Below the pieces are notes generated by a model. That model worked only from the letters and a program-made list of their open reading frames with translations. It searched no databases and was not told the DNA's origin. Both the position numbers and the translations under genes were made by a program. From a bacterium (GTDB taxonomy: Bacteria > Bacillota > Bacilli > Lactobacillales > Streptococcaceae), in assembly GCA_905221105.1 (NCBI GenBank), contig CAJNBW010000002.1:178463-242462 (forward strand): a DNA stretch of 64,000 bases, given 5' to 3'. The first letter of the stretch is position 1, and each line of letters begins with the position of its first letter. Shown here one piece after another: positions 18,101 through 26,857 of this stretch.

Positions 18101-21100
18101 CTATAGATTTATTTGCTTAAGAGTTTTAATATCATAGGTTACTAAATCCCCATTCTTATTATAAAACTGAACTCCTTCTGATGAAAAAATAAGATATTTA
18201 GAATCAATTTGAGCAATTTTCACTATTTGATTTATATGATCTTTTAGAGTAGCTTTATCTAATCCATAATCCGGTATATCATCATAGTCATCTGCTTTAT
18301 TTTCTGTATGTGATTTTTCTTCTTCACCAACTTTTTCTACTGAAGGATTGCTGCTAGTCGCATCTGCCTCATTTTGAGATTTATTATCCTTTTGTTGTTC
18401 ATCAACTTTATTTGAATCTGTTGCATCTTTCTTTGTTTCCGATTTCTTATCTGAAGAAACTAGATGCGAATTAGAAGAACCATTTGTTGTTTCTTTTCCT
18501 TCATTTCTTTTAGCTATCAACTCCTGAGCTTGTTTCCACTCTTTCTCTGATAAATCAGACTGATTGATACTTCTCAATGAACCACCGCTAGCTTTTGGAA
18601 TACTGAAAGATTTATCTGCCCAAATATAAGTTCCCTTCGCCAATACATCCTGAGGATCAAAAATATATCCATCTGGAGTTGCAAACTTGCCTTCTTTAAG
18701 TGCTTTCTGTACTTCTTCAGCAGAATGGATAATTTGCCAATTCTGCATTCCGGCACGTTTTTCAAGAGGCGTTACATTAGCAATAACAGATCCAGCATCA
18801 TCATGACCTGGTTTTGACCAAACTTCAGGACGCACATCAGGATGCTGCATTACATATTTTATTGTTGCAATTTGATCACTACTTAACCAAGAATAAGGCA
18901 CGACATGAATGTGATCGATATGTGGAATAATGAAGGAACTTCCAGTATCATATGTAGTATTCGCTGCATGCATAGGCAAGCTAGATACATCCACAGCTAA
19001 TCTTGGTTTAATATCTGTTTCTACAATATCATAACGATAATTATCTTTATCTTTAAGCATTAGTTCCTGCTCAGAAAAAGCTATTTGAGTAAGATCAAGT
19101 TCTTCACGTGAATAAAAATAATCTTTACCACCTTCATTAATTATATAACCAACTTTACCATTTCTAGAAACTTTACTAGTTACTTTTTTATAATCAAACT
19201 TTGGTTTTTCGTTCTCATGAGAGTGAACTGAAGAAACGATGTCATCTGGATTTTTACCAGTCTCTTGAATCCATTTAGCAACCTCATCCAATTCGAATTG
19301 TTCTAATTCACCATACCCCATATAATGGAAATGATCTCCATGTTTGGCAATAACACCTGATTTATCAACGGAATCAATTGAATCTTTGGTAAATATATAT
19401 CCATCACTCGTATCATAAGGCTTACCATCTAAACCTTTTCCATATGCTTTGATCGGTTGTCCTAAGAACTTATGTACTACTTCTTTTGATGCTAAAGGTT
19501 TAATATCTGTACCAATTTGATTTAATCCATTTTGCCCTTTTAACGGAATAATTCTTGCAATCTTCTGCTCTAGATCAGACATTTGTGAATAAGGGATAAA
19601 GTGATAATGATCTCCGTGGGGCACTGCGACACCATTAGCTGTACGTTTGATGATTTGTGCTGGATCAAAGACTAAGCCATCAGATTCCACATGTCGTTCT
19701 GACAAAGGTTTGGCATACAATTCACTTAAAAGTGTTGAAATGTCTTCCCCTTGATTTTGATGATAAGTTGGTGTGACAGTCAGACTAGGAGTCTCTGTCA
19801 AACTTGGTTGTGCCGGACTCGCATTATCACTACTTGGTTTACTTGAACTTGTAGAGGAATGTGAACCCTGTTTACCATTCCAATAAGCTTGAGCGGCAGC
19901 CAATTCTCCTGCTGACAAATCACTCTTAGGTATATAGTGGAAATGATTGCCATGCGGTACAACAAAAGCGTCACCTGTATCTTCAATCACATCTGTCGGA
20001 CTAAAGACATAGCCATCATCCGTTGTATAGGCTCCTCCAGTTCTTCGATTTGGTGCCTGCGTATTGAGATTAAAGTTTGGTTTAATGGTTGAACTTGGTG
20101 TTGAACTTGTTTTCTCAGGACTGCTTGGTTTCGTATTATCAGAATGACTTTGAACTAGCTGACCTCCAATTGGTAGATTTCGAGCCAATTTTTCTTCCAA
20201 AGCAGACATTTGCGAATAAGGAATGAAATGGAAATGATCTCCGTGAGGCACTGCCACACCATTTGCAGTACGTTTGGTAATCTGTGCTGGATCAAATACT
20301 AATCCATCAGACTCCACGTGTCGTTGGCTAAGTGGCAAAGCGTATAATTCTTGAAGGAGACTATCCAAGTCCTCATTTTGACTTTCAGAATCTGTTGCAG
20401 GATTTTGAGGTGTCTCAGCTTGACTCGTTCTCACACTAGATCTTGTTTCTCCTCTGCTTGAACGATATTCAACAGTACTTAATTGGCCACCTTTTCCAGA
20501 TAAGAAGGCTTGGGCAGCAGCTAATTCACTAGCAGACAAATCACTCTTAGGAATATAGTGGAAGTGATTTCCATGAGGAACGATATAAGCATCACCCGTA
20601 TCCTCAATGATATCGGATGCATTAAAGATATAACCATCATCCGTTGTATAACGTCCTTGAGCTCTGGCTGCAGCAACAGCATTATCTGTGCTTGCATTAT
20701 GATTATGACTATGTTCCTGCTTCTGACGTTTAATCTCTTCTTTTGTCCGAATATTGTCCGCATGGGCAGCATCCTTGAGGTAAACATAGTATTTCCCGTC
20801 TACCTTAATCACATAGCCACCCTTGATTTCATTGACAATGTCTGAATCCTTCAACTGATAATTCGGATCTTTCATCAGCAATTCTTCACTAATGATAGCA
20901 TCATAAGGAACCTTACCATTATAGTAATGATAATGGTCTCCATGAGAGGTCACATAACCTTGATCCGTAATCTTGATGACAATCTGTTCTGCGTTGATTC
21001 CCTCTCTCTTACTGACTTCATCTGGTGTCAAATTTTCTGCCTTTTGACCAGCCTGATCACCGTCTATATAAGCAACTCGATTAGACTCTTTCTTAACTTG

Positions 21101-21190
21101 ACCAGCTTGGTACCGTCCAAGCTCATAGGAACAAACACTTAGGGCAAGAACTGCCACTGAACCCGCCACATATTTTTTATTGATTTTCAT
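18101..21190 (-). CDS. Pneumococcal histidine triad protein (PhtA/B/D-like)
   Basis: A 1029-residue surface protein with an LSVC lipobox-like signal (Cys20). Seven HxxHxH triads occur: HGDHYHY, HGNHFHY, HGDHFHF, HGNHFHY, HGDHYHF, HGDHFHY and a C-terminal HIDHIHV. The C-terminal region (MQHPDVRPEVWSKPGHDD, GYIFDPQDVLAKGTYIW) is that of PhtA/B/D, not PhtE. A block containing an 'HGNHFHYIPKSDLSA' triad and an 'HGD-FHFIPYSQMS' triad is duplicated, making it longer than the usual pneumococcal paralogues. It starts 7 bases after the adcAII stop and has a TGAGGAAAG ribosome site, so it is co-transcribed with its zinc partner. Confidence 0.93.
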   Translation of the reverse strand: MKINKKYVAGSVAVLALSVCSYELGRYQAGQVKKESNRVAYIDGDQAGQKAENLTPDEVSKREGINAEQIVIKITDQGYVTSHGDHYHYYNGKVPYDAIISEELLMKDPNYQLKDSDIVNEIKGGYVIKVDGKYYVYLKDAAHADNIRTKEEIKRQKQEHSHNHNASTDNAVAAARAQGRYTTDDGYIFNASDIIEDTGDAYIVPHGNHFHYIPKSDLSASELAAAQAFLSGKGGQLSTVEYRSSRGETRSSVRTSQAETPQNPATDSESQNEDLDSLLQELYALPLSQRHVESDGLVFDPAQITKRTANGVAVPHGDHFHFIPYSQMSALEEKLARNLPIGGQLVQSHSDNTKPSSPEKTSSTPSSTIKPNFNLNTQAPNRRTGGAYTTDDGYVFSPTDVIEDTGDAFVVPHGNHFHYIPKSDLSAGELAAAQAYWNGKQGSHSSTSSSKPSSDNASPAQPSLTETPSLTVTPTYHQNQGEDISTLLSELYAKPLSERHVESDGLVFDPAQIIKRTANGVAVPHGDHYHFIPYSQMSDLEQKIARIIPLKGQNGLNQIGTDIKPLASKEVVHKFLGQPIKAYGKGLDGKPYDTSDGYIFTKDSIDSVDKSGVIAKHGDHFHYMGYGELEQFELDEVAKWIQETGKNPDDIVSSVHSHENEKPKFDYKKVTSKVSRNGKVGYIINEGGKDYFYSREELDLTQIAFSEQELMLKDKDNYRYDIVETDIKPRLAVDVSSLPMHAANTTYDTGSSFIIPHIDHIHVVPYSWLSSDQIATIKYVMQHPDVRPEVWSKPGHDDAGSVIANVTPLEKRAGMQNWQIIHSAEEVQKALKEGKFATPDGYIFDPQDVLAKGTYIWADKSFSIPKASGGSLRSINQSDLSEKEWKQAQELIAKRNEGKETTNGSSNSHLVSSDKKSETKKDATDSNKVDEQQKDNKSQNEADATSSNPSVEKVGEEEKSHTENKADDYDDIPDYGLDKATLKDHINQIVKIAQIDSKYLIFSSEGVQFYNKNGDLVTYDIKTLKQINL

Positions 21191-21197
21191 TCTTTCC

Positions 21198-22115
21198 TCA
21201 TTTCAATTCTTCTGCTAGAACACTCATATTTTCTTCCAGATTTTCTAAATAAGTCTTGTCATTTTGTGGGTCTGCCTCTAAAGGATTCAAAGTTTTAAGG
21301 CCCACACCTGTTGATTTGACAAGAGTTTCAGCTACTTTTGAAGAAGCATTACTTTCTGTAAAAATTGTTTTAACCTTATAGGTTTTAACAAATTCCTGAA
21401 TTTCAGTTAGTTGTCTTGGACTTGGTTCTTGTTCAGGAGAGATACCTGCAATACCAAGTTGATTAAGTCCAAATCGCTTCGCTAGATAAGAAAAGGCTGT
21501 ATGTTGTGTTACGAAGGTTTTCTGACTCGCTTTTTCAAATTTAGGTTGGAATTTCTTAGTCAATTCTTGAGCTTTTTTGATAAAGGCTTGCGCATTTTTC
21601 TGGTAAGTTTCTTTATGCTCACTATCCACCTCTGAAAGTTTATCAGCGATAATTTGCGCTTCTTCGCCAGCTTTCTCAGGATCTAGCCAAGTATGCGGAT
21701 CGTAGAGCGTTTTTTCATCAACTCCATCCCCTGCTTCCACATCTTCTAGGCCTGGGACGCGGTCCAAGGTCATTCCCTCAGATGCTTCTAAAACCTTAAC
21801 TTTAGATTTTTTTAGATTTGGATCCAAACTTCCTGCCCAAGATTCGAGCGTATGCGAATGATAAACAAAGACGTCTGCATCATAGATGGCTGCGATATCA
21901 TTTGCTGAAGGTTCAAAGGAGTGAATTCCACTACTTGACTGAATCATTCGAACATCATTCAAGTCACCAGATACTTCCTTTACCATAGCATAGATAGGAT
22001 AGAAACTGGTTACAATTTTCATCCCTTTCCCTGTCTGGCTTTCCTTTTGACCACAAGCACCTAAACACAAAAGAAAGACACTTAACAATACTAAAAATAA
22101 ACTTTTTTTCTTCAT
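21198..22115 (-). CDS. adcAII: Zinc-binding lipoprotein AdcAII (Lmb family)
   Basis: A 305-residue cluster A-I solute-binding lipoprotein that captures Zn2+ for the AdcBC transporter. Signal peptide and lipobox LGAC with Cys21. Predicted ligands are His65 (GIHSFEPS), His141 (YDPHTWLDP), His205 (VTQHTAFSYLA) and Glu254 (IFTESNAS). It lacks the His-rich loop and C-terminal ZinT domain of AdcA, which identifies it as AdcAII. AGGAGTT precedes ATG 22115. First gene of a two-gene operon with the pht gene, under AdcR-like control. Confidence 0.95.
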   Translation of the reverse strand: MKKKSLFLVLLSVFLLCLGACGQKESQTGKGMKIVTSFYPIYAMVKEVSGDLNDVRMIQSSSGIHSFEPSANDIAAIYDADVFVYHSHTLESWAGSLDPNLKKSKVKVLEASEGMTLDRVPGLEDVEAGDGVDEKTLYDPHTWLDPEKAGEEAQIIADKLSEVDSEHKETYQKNAQAFIKKAQELTKKFQPKFEKASQKTFVTQHTAFSYLAKRFGLNQLGIAGISPEQEPSPRQLTEIQEFVKTYKVKTIFTESNASSKVAETLVKSTGVGLKTLNPLEADPQNDKTYLENLEENMSVLAEELK

Positions 22116-22125
22116 ATATAACTCC

Positions 22126-22149
22126 TTAACTATTTAATTAACTGGTAAA
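22126..22149 (-). promoter_or_regulatory. Two adjoining AdcR-like operators upstream of adcAII
   Basis: TTAACTATTTAA (22126-22137) abuts TTAACTGGTAAA (22138-22149). Both resemble TTAACYRGTTAA. They lie between the -10 and the ATG, as in the phtE promoter. Confidence 0.8.
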
Positions 22150-22150
22150 T

Positions 22151-22179
22151 AGTCTACTCCTAAAAATTTAATCTGTCAA
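22151..22179 (-). promoter_or_regulatory. Promoter of adcAII-pht operon
   Basis: Leftward TTGACA (22174-22179), 17-base spacer, TAGACT (22151-22156). Same geometry relative to the operators as the phtE promoter. Confidence 0.8.
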
Positions 22180-22213
22180 GCTATTTTTAGAAAAAATTTG
22201 AAATTTCTTTCAC

Positions 22214-22252
22214 ATATAAAAATCTGCTGAGTTTCAACAACTCAACAGATTC
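22214..22252 (-). terminator. Terminator of amino-acid permease transcript
   Basis: Leftward AATCTG(T)TGAGTT / AACTCA(G)CAGATT hairpin (22221-22252) followed by TTTTATAT. It lies beyond the BOX element, so the BOX is in the permease 3' UTR. Confidence 0.75.
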
Positions 22253-22260
22253 TCACTTTA

Positions 22261-22504
22261 TATACTCAATGAAAATCAAAGAGCAAATTAGGAAGCTAGC
22301 CGCAGGCTGCTCAAAGCACGACTTTGAGGTTGCAGATAGAACTGACGAAGTCAGCTCAAAACATGTTTTTGAGGTTGTAGATGAAACTGACGAAGTCAGC
22401 TCAAAACATGTTTTTGAGGTTGTAGATGAAACTGACGAAGTCAGTAACCATATATACGGCAAAGCGAAGCTGACGTGGTTTGAAGAGATTTTCGAAGAGT
22501 ATTA
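22261..22504. repeat. BOX element, A-B-B-B-C form
   Basis: boxA begins TATACTCAATGAAAATC and contains GGAAGCTAGCCGCAGG. Three 45-bp boxB units follow (about 22310-22354, 22355-22399, 22400-22444), each ending CTGACGAAGTCAG. boxC runs to GAAGAGTATTA. The last two boxB copies are almost identical. The right end touches the permease stop codon region (22502). Confidence 0.93.
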
Positions 22505-23893
22505 TTCTTCTATGGTAGAATGCTTATAACCATAAGTGAAATAAATCATACTTCCTACTAACAATGCAACTAGGAAAGCAATCCAGGTTTCCATATTATA
22601 CTGCAACATAAAGGACAAACAAATGATGATTGATAAAATTGGTAACAGAGGTACCAATGGTGTCTTAAACTCACCCGCTTTGGGCATTCCTTTTTCTTTC
22701 CGTAGGCGAATCAGCCCATAAGCTAGCAGGATCAGGTAGGACAAGGTACAAATATTTAAGAAGGCTGCGATACTAGCAAGAGGGAACATTCCTGCAGCTA
22801 CCGCTGAAGCTAGACCTGTTAAAATAGTAGCATTCTTTGGTACCTTGCTAGTCTTCGTTAGTTCTTTAAAGGCTGCAGGCATCAAGCCGTCACGCGCTAA
22901 ACTGTAAATCATACGCGATAGGGCATAGGTCATCGAAATACATACTGTAATCAAGGTCAAGATAGCCACCAATGACACATAGTTGGCTGCCCAACTGATT
23001 CCAACACTACGAAGGGCAAAGGCAACGGCATCGTCGACATTTAGATGGCTATAATGGACTACACCAGTCAAAACAAGCGTCACCAAGGCATAAAGAATGG
23101 TTACAATAGAAAGCGATAAGACAATCCCTCTAGGAATATTTTTTTGAGGAGTCTTGACTTCATCTACAGCCATAGAGATTGATTCAAATCCCAAAAATCC
23201 AAAGAACATTAAGGACGCACCAGCCATGATACCAGTACTAGCACCATAGATTTGTCCAAAACCGTACGGAGCAAAATTGCTCCAATTATCAAGTTTGATA
23301 TGCCAAATTCCTACTAAAACAAAGAGAGCTAAAGCGGAAAATTTCAAAATAACTAGAATTGAATTAAATCGTAAGGCTGCTTTAGCATTGAGTAAAACAA
23401 GCGAGGTCACCAAGACCAAGACAAGAATAGGCAATAAATCAACAAATGTCCCTGCTTGAGGATTAAAGGTACCATTTAAAGCCTGAGGAAGGGCTATCCC
23501 GTATTGAGAGAGCAAGCCTTTAAAATAAGCTGCCCAACCCGAAGCCACACCTGATATGGCTGTCATGAACTCCATCATGGTTAACCAACCAGCCAACCAG
23601 GCTGGGAATTCTCCTAAGATGGCATAAAGATAACTGTAGGCACCACCTGTAGCGGGTACTCGCGAAGCAAATTCTGCAAAAAAGAGGGCTGATAATCCCA
23701 CACACAAGGCAGAAATGACGATTGAAATAACTAGGGCTGGACCAGCAAGCGTTGCAGCTGCAGTACCTGTAATTGTAAAGACACCTGTCCCTACCATGGC
23801 TCCGATACCTAGCAAAATCAAATCCCATAACTTCAAATGCCTGTGCATCTCTGTTTTATCTAAACTAACGTTCTTTGTTCTAAATATATTCAT
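22502..23893 (-). CDS. APC-superfamily amino-acid permease (cationic amino acid transporter type)
   Basis: A 463-residue, about 12-TM transporter. The N-terminal LILLGIGAMVGTGVFTITGTAA is the TM1 substrate-binding motif of the APC/CAT family. SRVPATGGAYSYLYAILGE and FFGFLGFESISMAVDEVKTPQKNIPRGI are further family signatures. The start at ATG 23893 is supported by GGAG about eight bases upstream; an in-frame TTG at 23905 is less likely. The substrate is probably a cationic or branched amino acid but is not provable here. Confidence 0.92.
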   Translation of the reverse strand: MNIFRTKNVSLDKTEMHRHLKLWDLILLGIGAMVGTGVFTITGTAAATLAGPALVISIVISALCVGLSALFFAEFASRVPATGGAYSYLYAILGEFPAWLAGWLTMMEFMTAISGVASGWAAYFKGLLSQYGIALPQALNGTFNPQAGTFVDLLPILVLVLVTSLVLLNAKAALRFNSILVILKFSALALFVLVGIWHIKLDNWSNFAPYGFGQIYGASTGIMAGASLMFFGFLGFESISMAVDEVKTPQKNIPRGIVLSLSIVTILYALVTLVLTGVVHYSHLNVDDAVAFALRSVGISWAANYVSLVAILTLITVCISMTYALSRMIYSLARDGLMPAAFKELTKTSKVPKNATILTGLASAVAAGMFPLASIAAFLNICTLSYLILLAYGLIRLRKEKGMPKAGEFKTPLVPLLPILSIIICLSFMLQYNMETWIAFLVALLVGSMIYFTYGYKHSTIEE

Positions 23894-24014
23894 CTTTGAC
23901 TCCAAAATAAAATGATGATTCTATTTTACCATAAATATAGGAGATTTGTGAATATTTATAAAACATTTTTCTGAAAAAATCTGACTACATCTTGTAATCA
24001 GATTTTTATCGATT

Positions 24015-24572
24015 CTAGTTCATTTCTTTAAAAGCTGCTTCTGCATCTGCATTACTGATAGCACCAAATTGAATCTTTCCAATCTTTCCTTGGCTATCAA
24101 TTAGGTATTCTGTAGGAATGCTTCGAATTTGATAAGCTTGGAAGGTGGTTGCTTTGGTATCATAAAGAACAGGGATATCCTTATAACCTTGTTCTTGGAA
24201 CCATTGTGGGAATTGCTCAACAGTTTTTTCGCCTTGAATTCCTGGTGCAATGACACTAAGAATTTCGAAATCACGATCTGGTTTCGCCGCTAGTTCCATC
24301 AACTCTGGCATACTTTTCTTACATGGACCACACCAGGAAGCCCAAAACTTCAAGTAAACTTTTTTTCCCTTATAATCAGATAACTTAACTTCTTTACCAT
24401 CCATGGATTGCAAGGTGAAGTCTGGAGCCTCTTTCCCAACAGCAATTTGTTGTACAGTCGTTTGTTGTTTTGGCTGTTGTGCTGCTTGAGGATTTTTAGT
24501 CTCTTCCTCACCACAGGCCATCAATACGACTAATGACAAGAGGCTTAAGCCAGCAAACATTACTTTTTTCAT
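24015..24572 (-). CDS. etrx2: Surface thioredoxin-family lipoprotein (Etrx2/TlpA-like)
   Basis: A 185-residue lipoprotein with lipobox LMAC (Cys20), a Gln-rich linker and a thioredoxin fold containing WASWCGPCKK (Cys81, Cys84). Extracellular thioredoxins of this type receive electrons from CcdA and reduce partners such as secreted methionine sulfoxide reductase. It begins 11 bases after the ccdA stop, so the pair is an operon. No msrAB gene is adjacent, so its partner is encoded elsewhere. The symbol follows the pneumococcal name for the copy beside an amino-acid permease. Confidence 0.9.
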   Translation of the reverse strand: MKKVMFAGLSLLSLVVLMACGEEETKNPQAAQQPKQQTTVQQIAVGKEAPDFTLQSMDGKEVKLSDYKGKKVYLKFWASWCGPCKKSMPELMELAAKPDRDFEILSVIAPGIQGEKTVEQFPQWFQEQGYKDIPVLYDTKATTFQAYQIRSIPTEYLIDSQGKIGKIQFGAISNADAEAAFKEMN

Positions 24573-24583
24573 CTTTTTCTCCT

Positions 24584-25291
24584 TTATTCAAAAATTCCAG
24601 CTAGAACATTTACTTGTCCTAAGATTAACAAAATTCCCATTAAAATAATGAGGAAACCACCAATTTTCTTCAGTAGCATCATATGACGCTTAATCTTACT
24701 AAAATAAGGCATGACTACGCCTGAAGCTAGTGCCAAAACCAAGAAAGGAATGGCCATCCCCAGAGTGTAAATCAAGGTATAAATAGCTCCCTGCCAAGCC
24801 CCATTACCACCAGAAGCCGAAAGCGCTAAAACCGAACTCAAAACTGGACCGATACATGGCGTCCAACCAAAGCTAAAGGTAATACCGAGTAAAAAGGCTG
24901 ACCAATAACGATTTGCTTCTGATTTCTTAAAAGTAAAGCTTTTTTGAACCTCTAATTTCTTAAAATGAAAAATTTCCATCTGGTGAAGGCCTAAAATGAT
25001 GATAATCGTACCCATAGTATAGCGAAACCAATTGGCATAGAGAATATTACCAAAGTAACCAGCACCAAATCCTAGAATAAAGAAAATAAGAGAAATACCC
25101 ACGATAAAGCAAAGCGTTCGAATCAGACCCGACCAAAGAACCTTTCTCCCAAATAAGGAAAAACTTTTTGCACTTTCCTGATCATCCAGCAAAATTCCAG
25201 TATAAACGGGTAACAGAGGAAAAATACAAGGGGAAAAGAAGGACAAGATCCCTGCTAGAAAAACGGAGATTGAAAATACTATCGTTTCCAA
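24584..25291 (-). CDS. ccdA: Cytochrome c biogenesis protein CcdA (thiol-disulfide electron carrier)
   Basis: A 235-residue six-TM protein with the two redox cysteines in SFFSPCIFPLLP (Cys22) and FGWTPCIGPVLS (Cys146). It moves electrons across the membrane to the lipoprotein thioredoxin encoded downstream. The conserved N-terminus METIVFSISVFLAG begins at a TTG codon (25289-25291); no ATG gives the same N-terminus. The Shine-Dalgarno is weak. Confidence 0.93.
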   Translation of the reverse strand: METIVFSISVFLAGILSFFSPCIFPLLPVYTGILLDDQESAKSFSLFGRKVLWSGLIRTLCFIVGISLIFFILGFGAGYFGNILYANWFRYTMGTIIIILGLHQMEIFHFKKLEVQKSFTFKKSEANRYWSAFLLGITFSFGWTPCIGPVLSSVLALSASGGNGAWQGAIYTLIYTLGMAIPFLVLALASGVVMPYFSKIKRHMMLLKKIGGFLIILMGILLILGQVNVLAGIFE

Positions 25292-25436
25292 TAAAGAACC
25301 AACTTTCTTAAGATTTCTAACCCTATTTTACTATAATCAATTTTATTTGTATGATTTCTGCTACGCTAATTAAGTTAGTCTGTATCTGAGTGAACTTTTC
25401 CATCACCAGCTAATTTAGATTTTTCTCTCTATACAC

Positions 25437-25485
25437 AAAAAAGCCCATCACACAAGCTCAAATGCTTGATATGATAGGCTTTTAA
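25437..25485 (-). terminator. Terminator of hup
   Basis: Leftward AAGCCTATCATATCAAGC...GCTTGTGTGATGGGCTT hairpin followed by TTTTTTG. It starts about ten bases past the hup stop. Confidence 0.85.
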
Positions 25486-25493
25486 AAGGCTGA

Positions 25494-25769
25494 TTATTTA
25501 ACAGCGTCTTTAAGAGCTTTACCAGCTTTGAATGCTGGAACTTTAGAAGCTGCAATTGTGATTTCTTTACCAGTTTGTGGGTTGCGACCTTTACGAGCAG
25601 CACGTTCACGAACTTCAAAGTTACCAAAACCGATCAATTGAACTTTTTCACCAGCTGCAAGGTAGTCAGCTACTGCTGCGAATACAGCTTCAACTGCTGC
25701 TGCTGAGTCTTTCTTAGTCAATTCTGTAGCTTCTGCTACTTTAGCGATCAAATCTTGTTTGTTTGCCAT
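25494..25769 (-). CDS. hup: DNA-binding protein HU
   Basis: A 91-residue histone-like protein. [22 protein letters not shown] is the HU dimerisation helix pair. [21 protein letters not shown] is the beta-arm signature with the intercalating Pro in NPQTG. It is the only HU in streptococci and compacts the nucleoid. A GGAGGAATC box precedes ATG 25769, and it has a strong own promoter and terminator, consistent with high monocistronic expression. Confidence 0.98.
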   Translation of the reverse strand: MANKQDLIAKVAEATELTKKDSAAAVEAVFAAVADYLAAGEKVQLIGFGNFEVRERAARKGRNPQTGKEITIAASKVPAFKAGKALKDAVK

Positions 25770-25810
25770 GTTAATGATTCCTCCAAATTAATTTCTAATT
25801 AACAAATATA

Positions 25811-25839
25811 ATCATATCCTAAAATCCCTTTTAGGTCAA
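25811..25839 (-). promoter_or_regulatory. Promoter of hup
   Basis: Leftward TTGACC (25834-25839), 17-base spacer, TATGAT (25811-25816). Confidence 0.75.
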
Positions 25840-25876
25840 GTTAAAAACGCTATTTCTTCCCATTTTCTTTATTTTT

Positions 25877-26716
25877 TTAGGAGTGATAACGTACCAAAAT
25901 AGCCCAAGCGTTCTCACCTGTGTGAGTTTGAATAATGGAACCCGTTTCCAAAACAGAAATTGGCTGTTCAACATAAGCTTGTAAGCTTTCTTTCATCTCT
26001 TTTGCCCAATCAGCGCTACCAGAATATGAAATTCCAATCTCTGCGACAGAACGTTCAGAGAGTGATGTTCTCAACTCATCCAACCATTTTTTAAAGGTTT
26101 TAGCACCACGGCCTTTAACCATTGGCTGCAATTCATGGTCTTTCATTTGCATGACAACTCGGATATTGAGAAGTGAGCTCAACAATCCAGTTACACGGCC
26201 AATTCGTCCACCTTTGACAAGATTTTCCAAAGTTGAAACGCCAATATAGAGTTCTGTACGGTTTTTAACCTCTTCTACATGAGATAAAATTTCCTCCAAC
26301 TCTTTGCCTTCTTGTGCTAATTTTGCAGCCTCAACAACTTGGAATTTCAGTGCTTGGTCAGTGAAGGAACTATCAATAACTGTCACATCGGCAGTAGATA
26401 AGCTAGCACCTTGGCGCGCTGCTTCTACAGTACCAGAAAGAGCATGAGACATATGAATAGCAAGAATCTGGCTACCATCCTTACATAGGTCTTCAAAAAC
26501 TTCAGCGAAGACACCTACAGGCGGTTGACTTGTCTTAGGAAGATTCTTACTTGCTTGCATCAACTGAAGAAATTTACCTTCTTCTTTCAAATCAGCATCA
26601 GAATAAACAACATTATCAATCATTACAGATAATGGAACAATTGTAATATCTAATTGTTTTACGAGTTCTGGTTCAATAGTAACAGATGAATCAGTTACAA
26701 TCTTAATTTTTGTCAT
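25877..26716 (-). CDS. DegV/FakB-family fatty-acid-binding protein
   Basis: A 279-residue protein with the family start [17 protein letters not shown], a Thr/Ser-rich carboxylate-binding segment [19 protein letters not shown] and [11 protein letters not shown]. FakB proteins present acyl chains to the FakA kinase for exogenous fatty-acid incorporation. Streptococci carry several paralogues, and I cannot say which one this is. ATG 26716 is preceded by a weak AGAAAG box. Confidence 0.9.
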   Translation of the reverse strand: MTKIKIVTDSSVTIEPELVKQLDITIVPLSVMIDNVVYSDADLKEEGKFLQLMQASKNLPKTSQPPVGVFAEVFEDLCKDGSQILAIHMSHALSGTVEAARQGASLSTADVTVIDSSFTDQALKFQVVEAAKLAQEGKELEEILSHVEEVKNRTELYIGVSTLENLVKGGRIGRVTGLLSSLLNIRVVMQMKDHELQPMVKGRGAKTFKKWLDELRTSLSERSVAEIGISYSGSADWAKEMKESLQAYVEQPISVLETGSIIQTHTGENAWAILVRYHS

Positions 26717-26857
26717 AGTATCAATCTTTCTATTTTAGGATTCAGATTGGTTTTCTTACTTCTAATTATATCAAAAAAAGATTAAAAATCCTAATGGAGT
26801 CAATCAAATTTTCCGTAAAAATTTGATATAATCAACTTATAAGAAAAGAGGTGTCCT

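Noticed and set aside
15852..21142. Several 60-130 codon frames opposite or within the pht genes
   Set aside because: They are shadow frames of His/Asp-rich codons. None has a Shine-Dalgarno or recognisable domain.
22269..22529. 86-codon frame through the BOX element as a gene
   Set aside because: BOX is a known non-coding repeat, the 45-bp unit keeps any frame open, and the frame runs into the 3' end of the permease on the other strand. Kept only as a finding about the repeat.
25437..25485. Third copy of the palindromic dispersed repeat at the hup terminator
   Set aside because: The loop side (GCTTGATA) looks similar, but the stem sequence and both flanks differ, so shared terminator form is a sufficient explanation.
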